Shown piece after piece: positions 1 to 11,649 of a stretch of DNA of 64,000 nt (its first letter is position 1; the number at the start of each line of letters is the position of its first letter). The stretch is from Diogma glabrata (Eukaryota > Arthropoda > Insecta > Diptera > Cylindrotomidae), in NCBI GenBank assembly GCA_963693315.1, contig OY856188.1, positions 200,894,686 through 200,958,685 of the forward strand, read 5' to 3'. A program made the position numbers and the translations under genes. Under the pieces are notes generated by a model, which was given only the letters and a program-made list of their open reading frames with translations, was not told the DNA's origin and made no database searches.

Positions 1-174
1 AGTTCGATGCTCTAGCCTAGTAAACGCCCTAAATTGGAGATACAGGAATAAAAATATTGCGCCGCTGATGCATAGGCTAAATTCATTACAACTCGGGAAA
101 CAAAATGTTCTGGATATATAGTGAGCTAATATCCATAAAATACTTTAAATAATGACAAACCAATGTTATAGATT

Positions 175-1335
175 TTGCCAAGTTCTTATTATAAAAATAT
201 TAAAGAAAACTGTAGTATCCCAACAAACATAAATTCTGTTGAACGAGAAAAGGAAAAAAAGTTTAGTGGAAGTGCAAGCTCGGAAGTTGGAATTCAGAAC
301 TGTTATAAACCCTATAGTAAATGGTTATGTACCAAGTTTTATCCAATTCGATTATCTGGTGCGGAAGTTATTGAGCTTTCAAAAAAACAGGTGCTCGAGG
401 GACCCCACCATTTTTTTCAATATCGCTCAAAAACTAATCATTTCTTGCCATACATTTTTGTATCTCTTTTTAGAGTGTCATTGAAATTCATTCACGAACG
501 AATGTTGAATGCTCCCAACAAACATTAAAAACATTGTGAAAAAACCACTTGTTGTATGGTTGACCTCTTAAGGCTTTGTCCAATGTACCCCAAAACCTAA
601 AGAAATCTTGCTCATGTTGATTGTAACCTTTTACCTACATTTTAAGAAAACTAATTTGAAACTGTAGGCTACAGTAGGGATAAACACTTCAGAAAATAAC
701 AAAAAAATTTTTTTACCGGAAGTGAAAAACCGGTAGCTGGGATGCAGAACTGTTGTTAACCGTACTAAATGCTTATATGGTAACTTCCATCCCATTCGAT
801 CATCAGGTACAGATGTTGATGAACTTTAACAGGTGCTCGGAGGACCCCCACCGCTTTGTTTAATATGGCTCTAAAACTAATCAGTTCTTTGCCGTACATA
901 TTTGCATTTTTTCCAAAGTGTCATCAAAATTTATTCTCGAACGAATGTTGTATGCTCGAAGCAAACTTAAAAAACATAGTGAAAAAACCACCTGTTGTTT
1001 GATAACCCGAAAACCCTCTGTCCAATGTACCCCAAAAGCTAATTAAATCTCTCTCATATTGATTAAAACCTTTTGCAATGAAATTCGTTTAACGAAAATC
1101 GATCTGTAATTGTAGGCTACAGTAGGAATAAACACATGAAAAAAACTTTTCAACCGGAACTGCAAAACAGGAAATTGGTATGCAAAAATATTCGAAACAG
1201 TACTAAAACCTGATATACCAAGTTTCAATAAGATCGAAAGCCGGGATTAGAAGTTATTGAAGATTTAAACTTAGAGGTGTTCGGGAAACCCCGCTATTTT
1301 GTCCAATTTTGAAATTAATTCAGATCTTCCATTTT
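175..1335. repeat. ~450-bp satellite, about 2.5 units
   Basis: Three successive blocks share the same ordered landmarks: a GTAGGCTACAGTAGG-type motif (clear at 664 and 1112, degraded near 212), a CAGGTGCTCG-type motif (near 389, 831 and 1277), CGAACGAATGTTG (near 495 and 938), and CCAATGTACCCCAAAA (near 579 and 1020). Spacing is 440-450 bases. Units have diverged by roughly 20-30% by eye. The short reading frames inside are not conserved between units, so I do not call genes. The array probably began left of the window or decays there. Confidence 0.8.
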
Positions 1336-1702
1336 CAGGTGAACATGTACGATTTTTGTTTCTCGATAGATTGCATTACTTCACACAATTTAAAATTTAA
1401 AATTGTGGTGGAGTAAAAATGAGTATCCTATCATCCACAGTAAAATGCATTAGTGAAAGGATTCAACATGCAGTTTGAAAGAATCCCAAATGGCTTAATG
1501 TAAGACCACAAACCAATTTAAATAAGTAGTATTTATCTTGCAAAAAATATCCATCGTGTATTAAAAAATCTACAGTATACGAACTATATAATTCTTTAAT
1601 CAAATACATGACCTTTAAACGTATTGATATAGACATTTGCAAATTTAATTTGGTTCTATTATTGTTAAAGAAAAATTTAAATTCATAACAGAAACAGAGT
1701 TA
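1336..1702. other. AT-rich spacer, nothing recognised
   Basis: Between the satellite and the left edge of the 6-kb tandem duplication I see only AT-rich sequence without a convincing reading frame, RNA or repeat. Confidence 0.5.
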
Positions 1703-3417
1703 ATATGCCAATTTTTAAAATGTTATAAAATTTTAAATTTAAATAAATTTTATCGTTGAGTCAACAGAATATAACCTTAATAATAGTGAACACAAATACA
1801 ACTTTATAGAAACATAACTTAAGCAAAAACGTTTGATTAATATTTAAGCAATAAAAAAGAACAATGTAAACAAAATCAACGTTTGTTACAAAGTTAAATC
1901 AATTTGTTCAGTCAATTTAGCACCACAAATCATTTATTACTGAAGGAACACAAAATCGATTTCTTATAATTGACATCACATTTACCATTCAGGTTTTTTG
2001 TTTTTTTTTTCTTCAACTTTTGATTCCTTAACAAGTTGTTAGAAAAATATCTTCAAACATACATGAAAGAAAATGTTTGATTCTCATATCATTTTCACTT
2101 CGTTCGAATGTAAACATCAATTGATATTCCAATCATCATCAGTTATCAAAAATTAATTGACTATAGCTTGTAAGATATTTTGTTATGAATTCAGAATTGA
2201 ATTGAATTTCGTATCTGATAAGTATAGAACAGTTTGCAGCATAAGACAAAGATGATGAAAATAAAAGAAAATAGAATCGAATAAAAAGAAAATTAACAGA
2301 AATTTCATTTTTATTATTTCATATTTCGTTACCATATGACACTTGATTTAAAATGAAGAAAATATTTATAAATGAAACGATTTTCTTATAAAAGCAATAA
2401 AAGAAGTTTCAAAGTTACAGAAATTACTACTATTTAATGATTTAACAGAAATGTTTGTTGTCATTCATTTATTTAATGGGAAAATATAGAAAAAAAATTT
2501 AAATTGAAAATGTAATTAGAAATAAATGGTTTTTAAAATGAAAAATCTGGATTTCAAGAAATAATTTCAATGTTAAATCACAAGGAAATACAAATTATAA
2601 TTATAATGTCGATGGTTTTGAATGCTGCAGCTGTGAAATTGGATCTTTCAAAGATGTATAGAAATTTTTAAAGAATATGCAGAACGTTTCAATTTCCAAT
2701 TTATTTTGTAAAACATGTCGATGTTTCTGTATACAATTTTTTTGCGAACACAACCGCCTTTCTAAAACCGATCTCCGATAGTTATTTATGTATGCATATA
2801 GCACCAAAGTAATAATAAATTATATCTGTTTATTACTCTCATCACTCATATCTTCAACAATTTTTAGTTATTTAACAAACCGTTCAATCTCAAAGAAATA
2901 CAATGATTTTTTCGGATATAAGTCTGTCTAATATCGGCGAAAAATAATTTATGCAGTTTGTGATAAAATCAATGTGAGTAACTGTGAGTATCCTAAAGTT
3001 TAACAAAAAATAATGCCAATATAGATTTAATAAAATTTGGTGAGAAATCACCACAAACACTCCCTCACAAGTGATTCGCCAGAAGAACGAGAAATAATTT
3101 TCAAGAGAAAGACAAATTTTAAAATTAATTAATTTTCAAAATAAACAAAAAAATGAAATATTTTAAAAAAAAGATGTTTCAAAGGTAGAGGAAAAATGAT
3201 ATCGAGATGTTTTTGCGAGAGTCGCTGCGAATTAGTTTTAATAGTGTTAAGATGTGATTTAGTATGTCTAAAACGTACTAAGAAAAAACTGAGCGGTTGC
3301 CAAGTTTTTTCAACAATTTGCTACACTATGTCTCCAATTTCGGTATCAAAAGTGACGACTATAAATGCTAGTCGAGCTTAAGATGACGCCTGAGCTAAAA
3401 GAGTAACATTACACAAT
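1703..3417. other. Unit left part, no recognised gene
   Basis: This 1.7-kb stretch, repeated at 7,779-9,493, is AT-rich and has no reading frame that I can relate to a known family. A 61-codon frame at 3,196-3,378 is slightly richer in G+C and identical in both copies, but it has no recognisable domain and its identity is explained by the recent duplication. I see no RNA gene. Confidence 0.45.
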
Positions 3418-3430
3418 TTTGCTTTACAAT
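3418..3430 (+). repeat. Candidate left target-site duplication of Penelope-like insertion
   Basis: The 13-mer TTTGCTTTACAAT occurs here and again at 4935-4947, immediately right of the inverted element. A 13-base direct repeat fits the variable target duplications of Penelope-like elements. If it is genuine, the insertion spans 3,431-4,934 and includes about 60 bases left of the inverted arm. The same pair occurs 6,076 bases downstream in copy 2. Confidence 0.55.
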
Positions 3431-4934
3431 ATGTGTTATTATGGTTTTCCATATTATTCACTGTTTGTGTGCTTTTGTCACTTTTGAATTAAAATGCAAT
3501 ATTTGAAAATATACTTTTTACTGTTTATTTTTAAATTTATTTATAATAATATAAACTTCCTTATAGTAACAATTTGATTTTTATTTTTTTATTTTAAAGA
3601 ATATCGATTTCGACTTACGTCATCCTCAGTTCTTAAATTATTATTACAATTTTTGCTTAAACTATTACTTATATACTATTTCAACTGCTGTTTTTTATTA
3701 TTAGGTCATATATTTTGTTAGTTTTAGTGTTGATTTTATCATTTAAAATGTTGTTATTGTTTTTATGTTTATATATTTCTATTTCTTCCAATCTATCTAG
3801 ATTTTATCCTTTTCTTTTTTTATGTAATATGGTTAAATTTGTGTTGATATTGGTGTATTTGTGTTTTTCTATTTTCAAATGTTGGGCATATCTGGATTTT
3901 GGATCGCTCTGTTAATTTCATTGGTGTGCTCCATAAATCTTTTTTTGAAGGACCTCCCCGTCTGGCCTATGTAAAATTTACTGCAGTCGTCACAGGTAAG
4001 CTTATAAACACCTGTGTCTAAGCTTTGGGTTTTTTTAGTTTTTAGGTAGTTTTGTATTTTATTTTTGTTTTTGTAAGACGCAATATATCCTTATTTTTTT
4101 AAAGTTTTTTTTTTTTATGAAGACGAGCTAAACAATATCAAATACATAGCCAGTAAAAATGGATATAAAAATGAAATGATTGACACATTAAATAGAAAAC
4201 ATAAGAACAAGAAAAATTTGCGAACCCTAACAACGTTGAAGAATGAAGAAAACATAGCAGGTAAAAAATACGTAGGCGTAACATACAATAGAACAACATT
4301 CAAAATAATGCAAAAAACTTTAAAAAAATATGGATATATTGCGGCTTACAAAAACAAAAATAAAATAGAAAACTACCTAAAAACTAAAAAAACTCAAAGC
4401 TTAGACACAGGTGTTTATAAGCTTACCTGTGACGACTGCTGTAAATTTTACATAGGCCAGACGGGGAGGTCCTTCAAAAAAAGATTTATCGAGCACACCA
4501 ATGAAATTAACAGAAGCGATCCAAAATCCAGATATGCCCAACATTTGAAAATAGAAAAACACAAATACACCAATATCAACACAAATTTAACCATATTACA
4601 TAAAAAAAGAAAAGGATAAAATCTAGATAGATTGGAAGAAATAGAAATATATAAACATAAAAACAATAACAATATTTTAAATGATAAAATCAACACTAAA
4701 ACTAACAAAATATATGACCTAATAATAAAAAACAGCAGTTGAAATAGTATATAAGTAATAGTTTAAGCAAAAATTGTAATAATAATTTAAGAACTGAGGA
4801 TGACGTAAGTCGAAATCGATATTCTTTAAAATAAAAAAATAAAAATCAAATTGTTATTATAAGGAAGTTTATATTATTATAAATAAATTTAAAAATAAAC
4901 AGTAAAAAGTATGTTTTTATATATTGCATTTTTA
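3431..4934 (+). mobile_element. Penelope-like element, head-to-head inverted partial copies (copy 1)
   Basis: The right half (4,117-4,934, plus strand) is the 3' end of a Penelope-like retroelement: thumb region, GIY-YIG endonuclease and 3' UTR. The left half (about 3,494-4,115) is the reverse complement of roughly the last 620 bases of the same element, so the two truncated copies meet head-to-head near 4,115. Both outer ends finish in the same AAAATGCAATAT-type terminus. Inverted partial copies are a known habit of this class. The reverse transcriptase core is absent. Reading frames on the left arm are reverse images of the 3' UTR and are not genes. Confidence 0.85.
4117..4741 (+). pseudogene. 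Penelope-like GIY-YIG endonuclease, C-terminal fragment (copy 1)
   Basis: In Penelope-like elements this domain nicks target DNA and follows the reverse transcriptase. The frame is open from 4,117, where the inverted arm joins, to a TAA at 4,617. From the ATG at 4,176 the signature reads GVYKLTCDDC at residues 79-88, with a Cys pair (85, 88) typical of this lineage, then FYIGQTGR at 91-98, Arg103, and His residues at 107 and 123. The family normally continues with a helix containing the catalytic Glu (LEEIEIYK-type). Exactly that segment is present in the same frame after the premature TAA, from 4,620 to a natural stop at 4,739-4,741. The copy is therefore broken just before its catalytic Glu. 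The reverse transcriptase lies outside the insertion. The family call is confident; a functional product is very unlikely. Confidence 0.85.
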
Positions 4935-4947
4935 TTTGCTTTACAAT

Positions 4948-5573
4948 TGTCGAAGGATTGGATTTTTACTATTCTTATATCCCCTTAAGAAGTCATTTAG
5001 TAAGATTTGGTCTGCTGCCGCAGCAGGAAGAAAACGTCGATAGAAGTAAACCATGAATAAGAATCGTTTAAGCTGTTTAACATTATAAGGATTTTGGGCT
5101 TTTAATAAACCGAATCTAATATTAAACCGGAAAACAATTGATCTTTCGATAGTATATCCATAGTGGACATAGGCAACCTAGGATCATCCATTGATGTTAA
5201 GGGGTGAAGCCCCGTGGATGGCTTTTTAGGCCTACCATTAAGAAAATAATTTTAATTTAAAAAGAAATTTAAATCTCACCAAAACACTTGATATATACCA
5301 ACAATACTTAAAAAAAACATCATCAACCAACAAAAAAGATTCAAAATAATGAAATGAATACAATTTTCTCAAAAAACACAAAACCTGAAAAATATCACTA
5401 ACAAACTGTAAAACATAACGGGTTGTTTTTGTTTTGACGCCATGTAACAGATAGACCGTACAAACAATTTACATCCAATCCACACCACATCCAATCTTTA
5501 TACCAATCTACATTCATTATATTCAATAAGCATGCAATCTATATCCAACCTTTATCCAATAACCATACTCATA
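4948..5573. other. AT-rich spacer with a short GC-rich palindrome and CCAATC-rich tract
   Basis: No gene is visible. Two items stand out: a segment at 5,088-5,140 that recurs imperfectly at 15,147-15,203, and a small palindrome around 5,185-5,225 (CATCCATTGATG...CCCCGTGGATGG). From about 5,460 to 5,570 the sequence is a degenerate string of ATCCAATC-like words directly left of the foldback element. All of this recurs 6,076 bases downstream. Confidence 0.5.
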
Positions 5574-7777
5574 GGCCAGTAATAATAGGAGAAAAAATTA
5601 GAAAAAAAAAAATAATTCGTTACGGCAAACTGACAGCGGGATATTGTAGAACATGATATTGTTAAAGAGGGAAACATAATTCGAACCAACAGCTGCTATC
5701 CGGGGGGGAGTGGGGTAGGTTTTTAGGGGTTGAAGACAGTTTTTTGTGATTCCTGGCTAAACCGTACATCCTATCAAAAAGAGTTATATGTAAAAGTTGT
5801 AGGGAATAAAAAGATCTACAACTTTTGTACATGCCATTTTTACCCTAACCTTAAAATTTTTCGAAAAAAATGCGAAAAACCGATTTTTTTCTTTTTTCTT
5901 TTTTCTTTGACAACAAAAATTTTGCGAAGCTCAAACGTTGGCAAAAGATACCTCTATTTATTGCGAAAAGGCAGTAATTTTTTCGGAGGGAAATATTTAG
6001 ACGTTGTTGTTAAATTTAATTTTTTTTTAAAAAAAAAACAAATTTTTAACTGCGATTCCTCTTAAAACTACGTCTCCTACAGAGTTCTGTTTTGGCCCAC
6101 TTACTCGTTGTTATGTCTACTTTTGATAAATGGTAAAAAAAAGATATATTGCCAAGGAAAAAATGGCGGGAAAATTGAAAAAACCGAAAAAATCACTTTT
6201 TGCGTGGTAATTTGCATATTAATCGTTGAATAATTGTTACTAATTAATAAAATCATTTAAATTTTTATGATTACGCAAACGACGATCATTTTGAAAAACA
6301 TTTATGAATAGTTATATACTTTCGTTACTTTTAGTTTATTTAAGTAACAAAAAAGTAAATTTTATTCTTCAAACATGACGATCTCAAAAAGTACCTTTTT
6401 GTTTTCTTTCATATTTTTTATATTTTACGTATTTGTTATTTACCTATTATTTGTTATTTGTTATTTAATCATTATTTTTTGAGAAAAAGACATTTGAATA
6501 TATTATTAGTTTGATTTTTTTTTTGTACTTTGTGCCATACACTAAAACCAAGTTTACTGATTCTATTAAACTTTTTTTGGTTCTAGAAGGTACTAAATGA
6601 GGCTTAAAGACCGTACTAAATAAGGCTTTTTTGGGTTTTCTGAAGGCTTGATCTTTTACCCAAAACATCCTCAAATTACAGACAGACGTTTTGTTTGACG
6701 ATCAAAACCCATTCGAATATTTGCTAGCAAAATATGCCAGTTGCAGATTTTGCTGAAATTTATCAAATAGATAGTGAATTTTCTTTTCAATTACAATAAA
6801 AAATTCATATTAAATTAAAACATATCATATATTAATTATCATATATTATAGACTAAAATATAAGTATTAAATAATTTAGAAAAATGAAAATTCTGCCAAT
6901 CTGATGTACCTTCGAAATCAAATTGCTCAAAAACGGCTTTTGCAATTTTATCAAACTTTTTTTTGTTTAATAGGTGATTAGTTAATCGTTTGAAAAAAAA
7001 TTAATTAATTGTTTTTGTAAATAATTTTAAAATTAAAATATTAAAAAACTTTTTTAAAGATGGCGCTTGGGTTGAAGATCAATTGGAATTTAATTTATTT
7101 TTTTTTGTAAAAACAGTTCTATCCTTACTCTAAAATATTCAAAATTAACTAAGAGGCTAATATTCGTGTTCTTGATATAATTAATTTTAAAGATTTTTAG
7201 TACGACTAAAATTGTAATTCTTGATTTTTTCTTCGAACAATTTCTATCAAGTTCGAAAACGAAAGCATGTAATTATTCATAAATGTATTTCGGAATAATC
7301 GTCGTTTACGTAATCATAAAAAAATATAAAATGATTTTATTAATTAGTAACAATTATTCAACGATAAATATGCAAATTACCACGAAAAAAGCGATTTTTT
7401 CGGTTTCCTCAAATTTCCCGCCATTTTTTCCTCAGCAGTATTCCTTTTTTTACCATTCATCAAAAGTAGACATAACAACAAGTAAGTGGGCCAAAACAGA
7501 ACTCTGTAGGAGGCGTAGTTTTAAGAGGAATCGCAGTTAAAAATTTGTTTTTTTTTTTTTTAAATTAAATTTAACAACAACGTCTAAATATTTCCCTCCG
7601 AAAAAATTACTGCCTTTTCGCAATAAATAGAGGTATCTTTTGCCAACGTTTGAGCTTCGTAAAATTTTTGTTGTCAAAGAAAAAAAGAAAAAAGAAAAAA
7701 GAAAAAAATCGGTTTTTCGCATTTTTATTTTATTTTAAGGTTAGGGTAAAAATGGAATGCACAATAGTTGTAGATCT
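5574..7777. mobile_element. Foldback element, right arm truncated (copy 1)
   Basis: The left arm (about 5,574-6,330) begins GGCCAGTAATAATAGG. It is matched in reverse complement by 7,255-7,777, where the duplication edge cuts the arm at TAGATCT. Between the arms lie about 920 bases of AT-rich DNA without a recognisable transposase. Similar frames near 5,730-6,065 and 7,537-7,722 are mirror images of the arms, not genes. Long inverted arms with a non-coding middle fit a non-autonomous foldback DNA transposon; the superfamily is unknown. Confidence 0.8.
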
Positions 7778-9506
7778 GATATGCCAATTTTTAAAATGTT
7801 ATAAAATTTTAAATTTAAATAAATTTTATCGTTGAGTCAACAGAATATAACCTTAATAATAGTGAACACAAATACAACTTTATAGAAACATAACTTAAGC
7901 AAAAACGTTTGATTAATATTTAAGCAATAAAAAAGAACAATGTAAACAAAATCAACGTTTGTTACAAAGTTAAATCAATTTGTTCAGTCAATTTAGCACC
8001 ACAAATCATTTATTACTGAAGGAACACAAAATCGATTTCTTATAATTGACATCACATTTACCATTCAGGTTTTTTGTTTTTTTTTTCTTCAACTTTTGAT
8101 TCCTTAACAAGTTGTTAGAAAAATATCTTCAAACATACATGAAAGAAAATGTTTGATTCTCATATCATTTTCACTTCGTTCGAATGTAAACATCAATTGA
8201 TATTCCAATCATCATCAGTTATCAAAAATTAATTGACTATAGCTTGTAAGATATTTTGTTATGAATTCAGAATTGAATTGAATTTCGTATCTGATAAGTA
8301 TAGAACAGTTTGCAGCATAAGACAAAGATGATGAAAATAAAAGAAAATAGAATCGAATAAAAAGAAAATTAACAGAAATTTCATTTTTATTATTTCATAT
8401 TTCGTTACCATATGACACTTGATTTAAAATGAAGAAAATATTTATAAATGAAACGATTTTCTTATAAAAGCAATAAAAGAAGTTTCAAAGTTACAGAAAT
8501 TACTACTATTTAATGATTTAACAGAAATGTTTGTTGTCATTCATTTATTTAATGGGAAAATATAGAAAAAAAATTTAAATTGAAAATGTAATTAGAAATA
8601 AATGGTTTTTAAAATGAAAAATCTGGATTTCAAGAAATAATTTCAATGTTAAATCACAAGGAAATACAAATTATAATTATAATGTCGATGGTTTTGAATG
8701 CTGCAGCTGTGAAATTGGATCTTTCAAAGATGTATAGAAATTTTTAAAGAAGATGCAGAACGTTTCAATTTCCAATTTATTTTGTAAAACATGTCGATGT
8801 TTCTGTATACAATTTTTTTGCGAACACAACCGCCTTTCTAAAACCGATCTCCGATAGTTATTTATGTATGCATATAGCACCAAAGTAATAATAAATTATA
8901 TCTGTTTATTACTCTCATCACTCATATCTTCAACAATTTTTAGTTATTTAACAAACCGTTCAATCTCAAAGAAATACAATGATTTTTTCGGATATAAGTC
9001 TGTCTAATATCGGCGAAAAATAATTTATGCAGTTTGTGATAAAATCAATGTGAGTAACTGTGAGTATCCTAAAGTTTAACAAAAAATAATGCCAATATAG
9101 ATTTAATAAAATTTGGTGAGAAATCACCACAAACACTCCCTCACAAGTGATTCGCCAGAAGAACGAGAAATAATTTTCAAGAGAAAGACAAATTTTAAAA
9201 TTAATTAATTTTCAAAATAAACAAAAAAATGAAATATTTTAAAAAAAAGATGTTTCAAAGGTAGAGGAAAAATGATATCGAGATGTTTTTGCGAGAGTCG
9301 CTGCGAATTAGTTTTAATAGTGTTAAGATGTGATTTAGTATGTCTAAAACGTACTAAGAAAAAACTGAGCGGTTGCCAAGTTTTTTCAACAATTTGCTAC
9401 ACTATGTCTCCAATTTCGGTATCAAAAGTGACGACTATAAATGCTAGTCGAGCTTAAGATGACGCCTGAGCTAAAAGAGTAACATTACACAATTTTGCTT
9501 TACAAT

Positions 9507-11010
9507 ATGTGTTATTATGGTTTTCCATATTATTCACTGTTTGTGTGCTTTTGTCACTTTTGAATTAAAATGCAATATTTGAAAATATACTTTTTACTGT
9601 TTATTTTTAAATTTATTTATAATAATATAAACTTCCTTATAGTAACAATTTGATTTTTATTTTTTTATTTTAAAGAATATCGATTTCGACTTACGTCATC
9701 CTCAGTTCTTAAATTATTATTACAATTTTTGCTTAAACTATTACTTATATACTATTTCAACTGCTGTTTTTTATTATTAGGTCATATATTTTGTTAGTTT
9801 TAGTGTTGATTTTATCATTTAAAATGTTGTTATTGTTTTTATGTTTATATATTTCTATTTCTTCCAATCTATCTAGATTTTATCCTTTTCTTTTTTTATG
9901 TAATATGGTTAAATTTGTGTTGATATTGGTGTATTTGTGTTTTTCTATTTTCAAATGTTGGGCATATCTGGATTTTGGATCGCTCTGTTAATTTCATTGG
10001 TGTGCTCCATAAATCTTTTTTTGAAGGACCTCCCCGTCTGGCCTATGTAAAATTTACTGCAGTCGTCACAGGTAAGCTTATAAACACCTGTGTCTAAGCT
10101 TTGGGTTTTTTTAGTTTTTAGGTAGTTTTGTATTTTATTTTTGTTTTTGTAAGACGCAATATATCCTTATTTTTTTAAAGTTTTTTTTTTTTATGAAGAC
10201 GAGCTAAACAATATCAAATACATAGCCAGTAAAAATGGATATAAAAATGAAATGATTGACACATTAAATAGAAAACATAAGAACAAGAAAAATTTGCGAA
10301 CCCTAACAACGTTGAAGAATGAAGAAAACATAGCAGGTAAAAAATACGTAGGCGTAACATACAATAGAACAACATTCAAAATAATGCAAAAAACTTTAAA
10401 AAAATATGGATATATTGCGGCTTACAAAAACAAAAATAAAATAGAAAACTACCTAAAAACTAAAAAAACTCAAAGCTTAGACACAGGTGTTTATAAGCTT
10501 ACCTGTGACGACTGCTGTAAATTTTACATAGGCCAGACGGGGAGGTCCTTCAAAAAAAGATTTATCGAGCACACCAATGAAATTAACAGAAGCGATCCAA
10601 AATCCAGATATGCCCAACATTTGAAAATAGAAAAACACAAATACACCAATATCAACACAAATTTAACCATATTACATAAAAAAAGAAAAGGATAAAATCT
10701 AGATAGATTGGAAGAAATAGAAATATATAAACATAAAAACAATAACAATATTTTAAATGATAAAATCAACACTAAAACTAACAAAATATATGACCTAATA
10801 ATAAAAAACAGCAGTTTAAATAGTATATAAGTAATAGTTTAAGCAAAAATTGTAATAATAATTTAAGAACTGAGGATGACGTAAGTCGAAATCGATATTC
10901 TTTAAAATAAAAAAATAAAAATCAAATTGTTACTATAAGGAAGTTTATATTATTATAAATAAATTTAAAAATAAACAGTAAAAAGTATGTTTTTATATAT
11001 TGCATTTTTA
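9507..11010 (+). mobile_element. Penelope-like element, head-to-head inverted partial copies (copy 2)
   Basis: This is the duplicate of the insertion at 3,431-4,934, with identical arm layout, junction near 10,191 and flanking TTTGCTTTACAAT words. It arose with the segmental duplication and not by a second transposition, since both flanks are duplicated as well. Confidence 0.85.
10193..10831 (+). pseudogene. Penelope-like GIY-YIG endonuclease, C-terminal fragment (copy 2)
   Basis: The layout matches copy 1: an open frame from the inverted-arm junction, ATG at 10,252, GVY and YIGQTGR motifs with the paired cysteines, and the same premature TAA at 10,693 just ahead of the LEEIEIYK-type helix that carries the family's catalytic Glu. 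The shared nonsense mutation therefore predates the duplication. One private change here (TGA to TTA at 10,815-10,817) removes the natural stop and extends the downstream remnant by a few codons, consistent with relaxed constraint. It encodes no functional endonuclease. The domain call rests on motifs seen directly; its role in nicking target DNA is known for the family. Confidence 0.84.
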
Positions 11011-11649
11011 TTTGCTTTACAATTGTCGAAGGATTGGATTTTTACTATTCTTATATCCCCTTAAGAAGTCATTTAGTAAGATTTGGTCTGCTGCCGCAGC
11101 AGGAAGAAAACGTCGATAGAAGTAAACCATGAATAAGAATCGTTTAAGCTGTTTAACATTATAAGGATTTTGGGCTTTTAATAAACCGAATCTAATATTA
11201 AACCGGAAAACAATTGATCTTTCGATAGTATATCCATAGTGGACATAGGCAACCTAGGATCATCCATTGATGTTAAGGGGTGAAGCCCCGTGGATGGCTT
11301 TTTAGGCCTACCATTAAGAAAATAATTTTAATTTAAAAAGAAATTTAAATCTCACCAAAACACTTGATATATACCAACAATACTTAAAAAAAACATCATC
11401 AACCAACAAAAAAGATTCAAAATAATGAAATGAATACAATTTTCTCAAAAAACACAAAACCTGAAAAATATCACTAACAAACTGTAAAACATAACGGGTT
11501 GTTTTTGTTTTGACGCCATGTAACAGATAGACCGTACAAACAATTTACATCCAATCCACACCACATCCAATCTTTATACCAATCTACATTCATTATATTC
11601 AATAAGCATGCAATCTATATCCAACCTTTATCCAATAACCATACTCATA

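Larger units (their letters stand above)
1703..7778 (+). repeat. 6,076-bp tandem segmental duplication, copy 1
   Basis: Every landmark in this block recurs 6,076 bases downstream in the same order and orientation. I noticed only about half a dozen single-base differences plus one 7-base length change in an A/G-rich run near 7,690. The junction at 7,777-7,779 fuses TAGATCT, which in copy 2 continues into the rest of a foldback arm, to ATATGCCAATTT, the left end of the unit. Copy 1 therefore ends abruptly inside a foldback arm, which marks a secondary duplication rather than two independent insertions. An assembly artefact (two haplotypes laid end to end) is the main alternative. Confidence 0.93.

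Noticed and set aside
175..528. Overlapping plus-strand frames of 117 and 81 codons
   Set aside because: They lie in one unit of the ~450-bp satellite and are not kept open in the other units.
3715..3915. Hydrophobic small frame resembling a membrane protein (also at 4,448-4,708 minus, 9,791-9,991 and 10,524-10,784)
   Set aside because: It is the reverse complement of the Penelope-like endonuclease and 3' UTR, so the hydrophobic look is an artefact of reading a Lys/Asn-rich gene backwards.
5730..6065. 111-codon frame shared by several sites
   Set aside because: It falls inside the foldback arm; the copies exist because of the inverted and tandem repeats, with no codon-level conservation or known domain.
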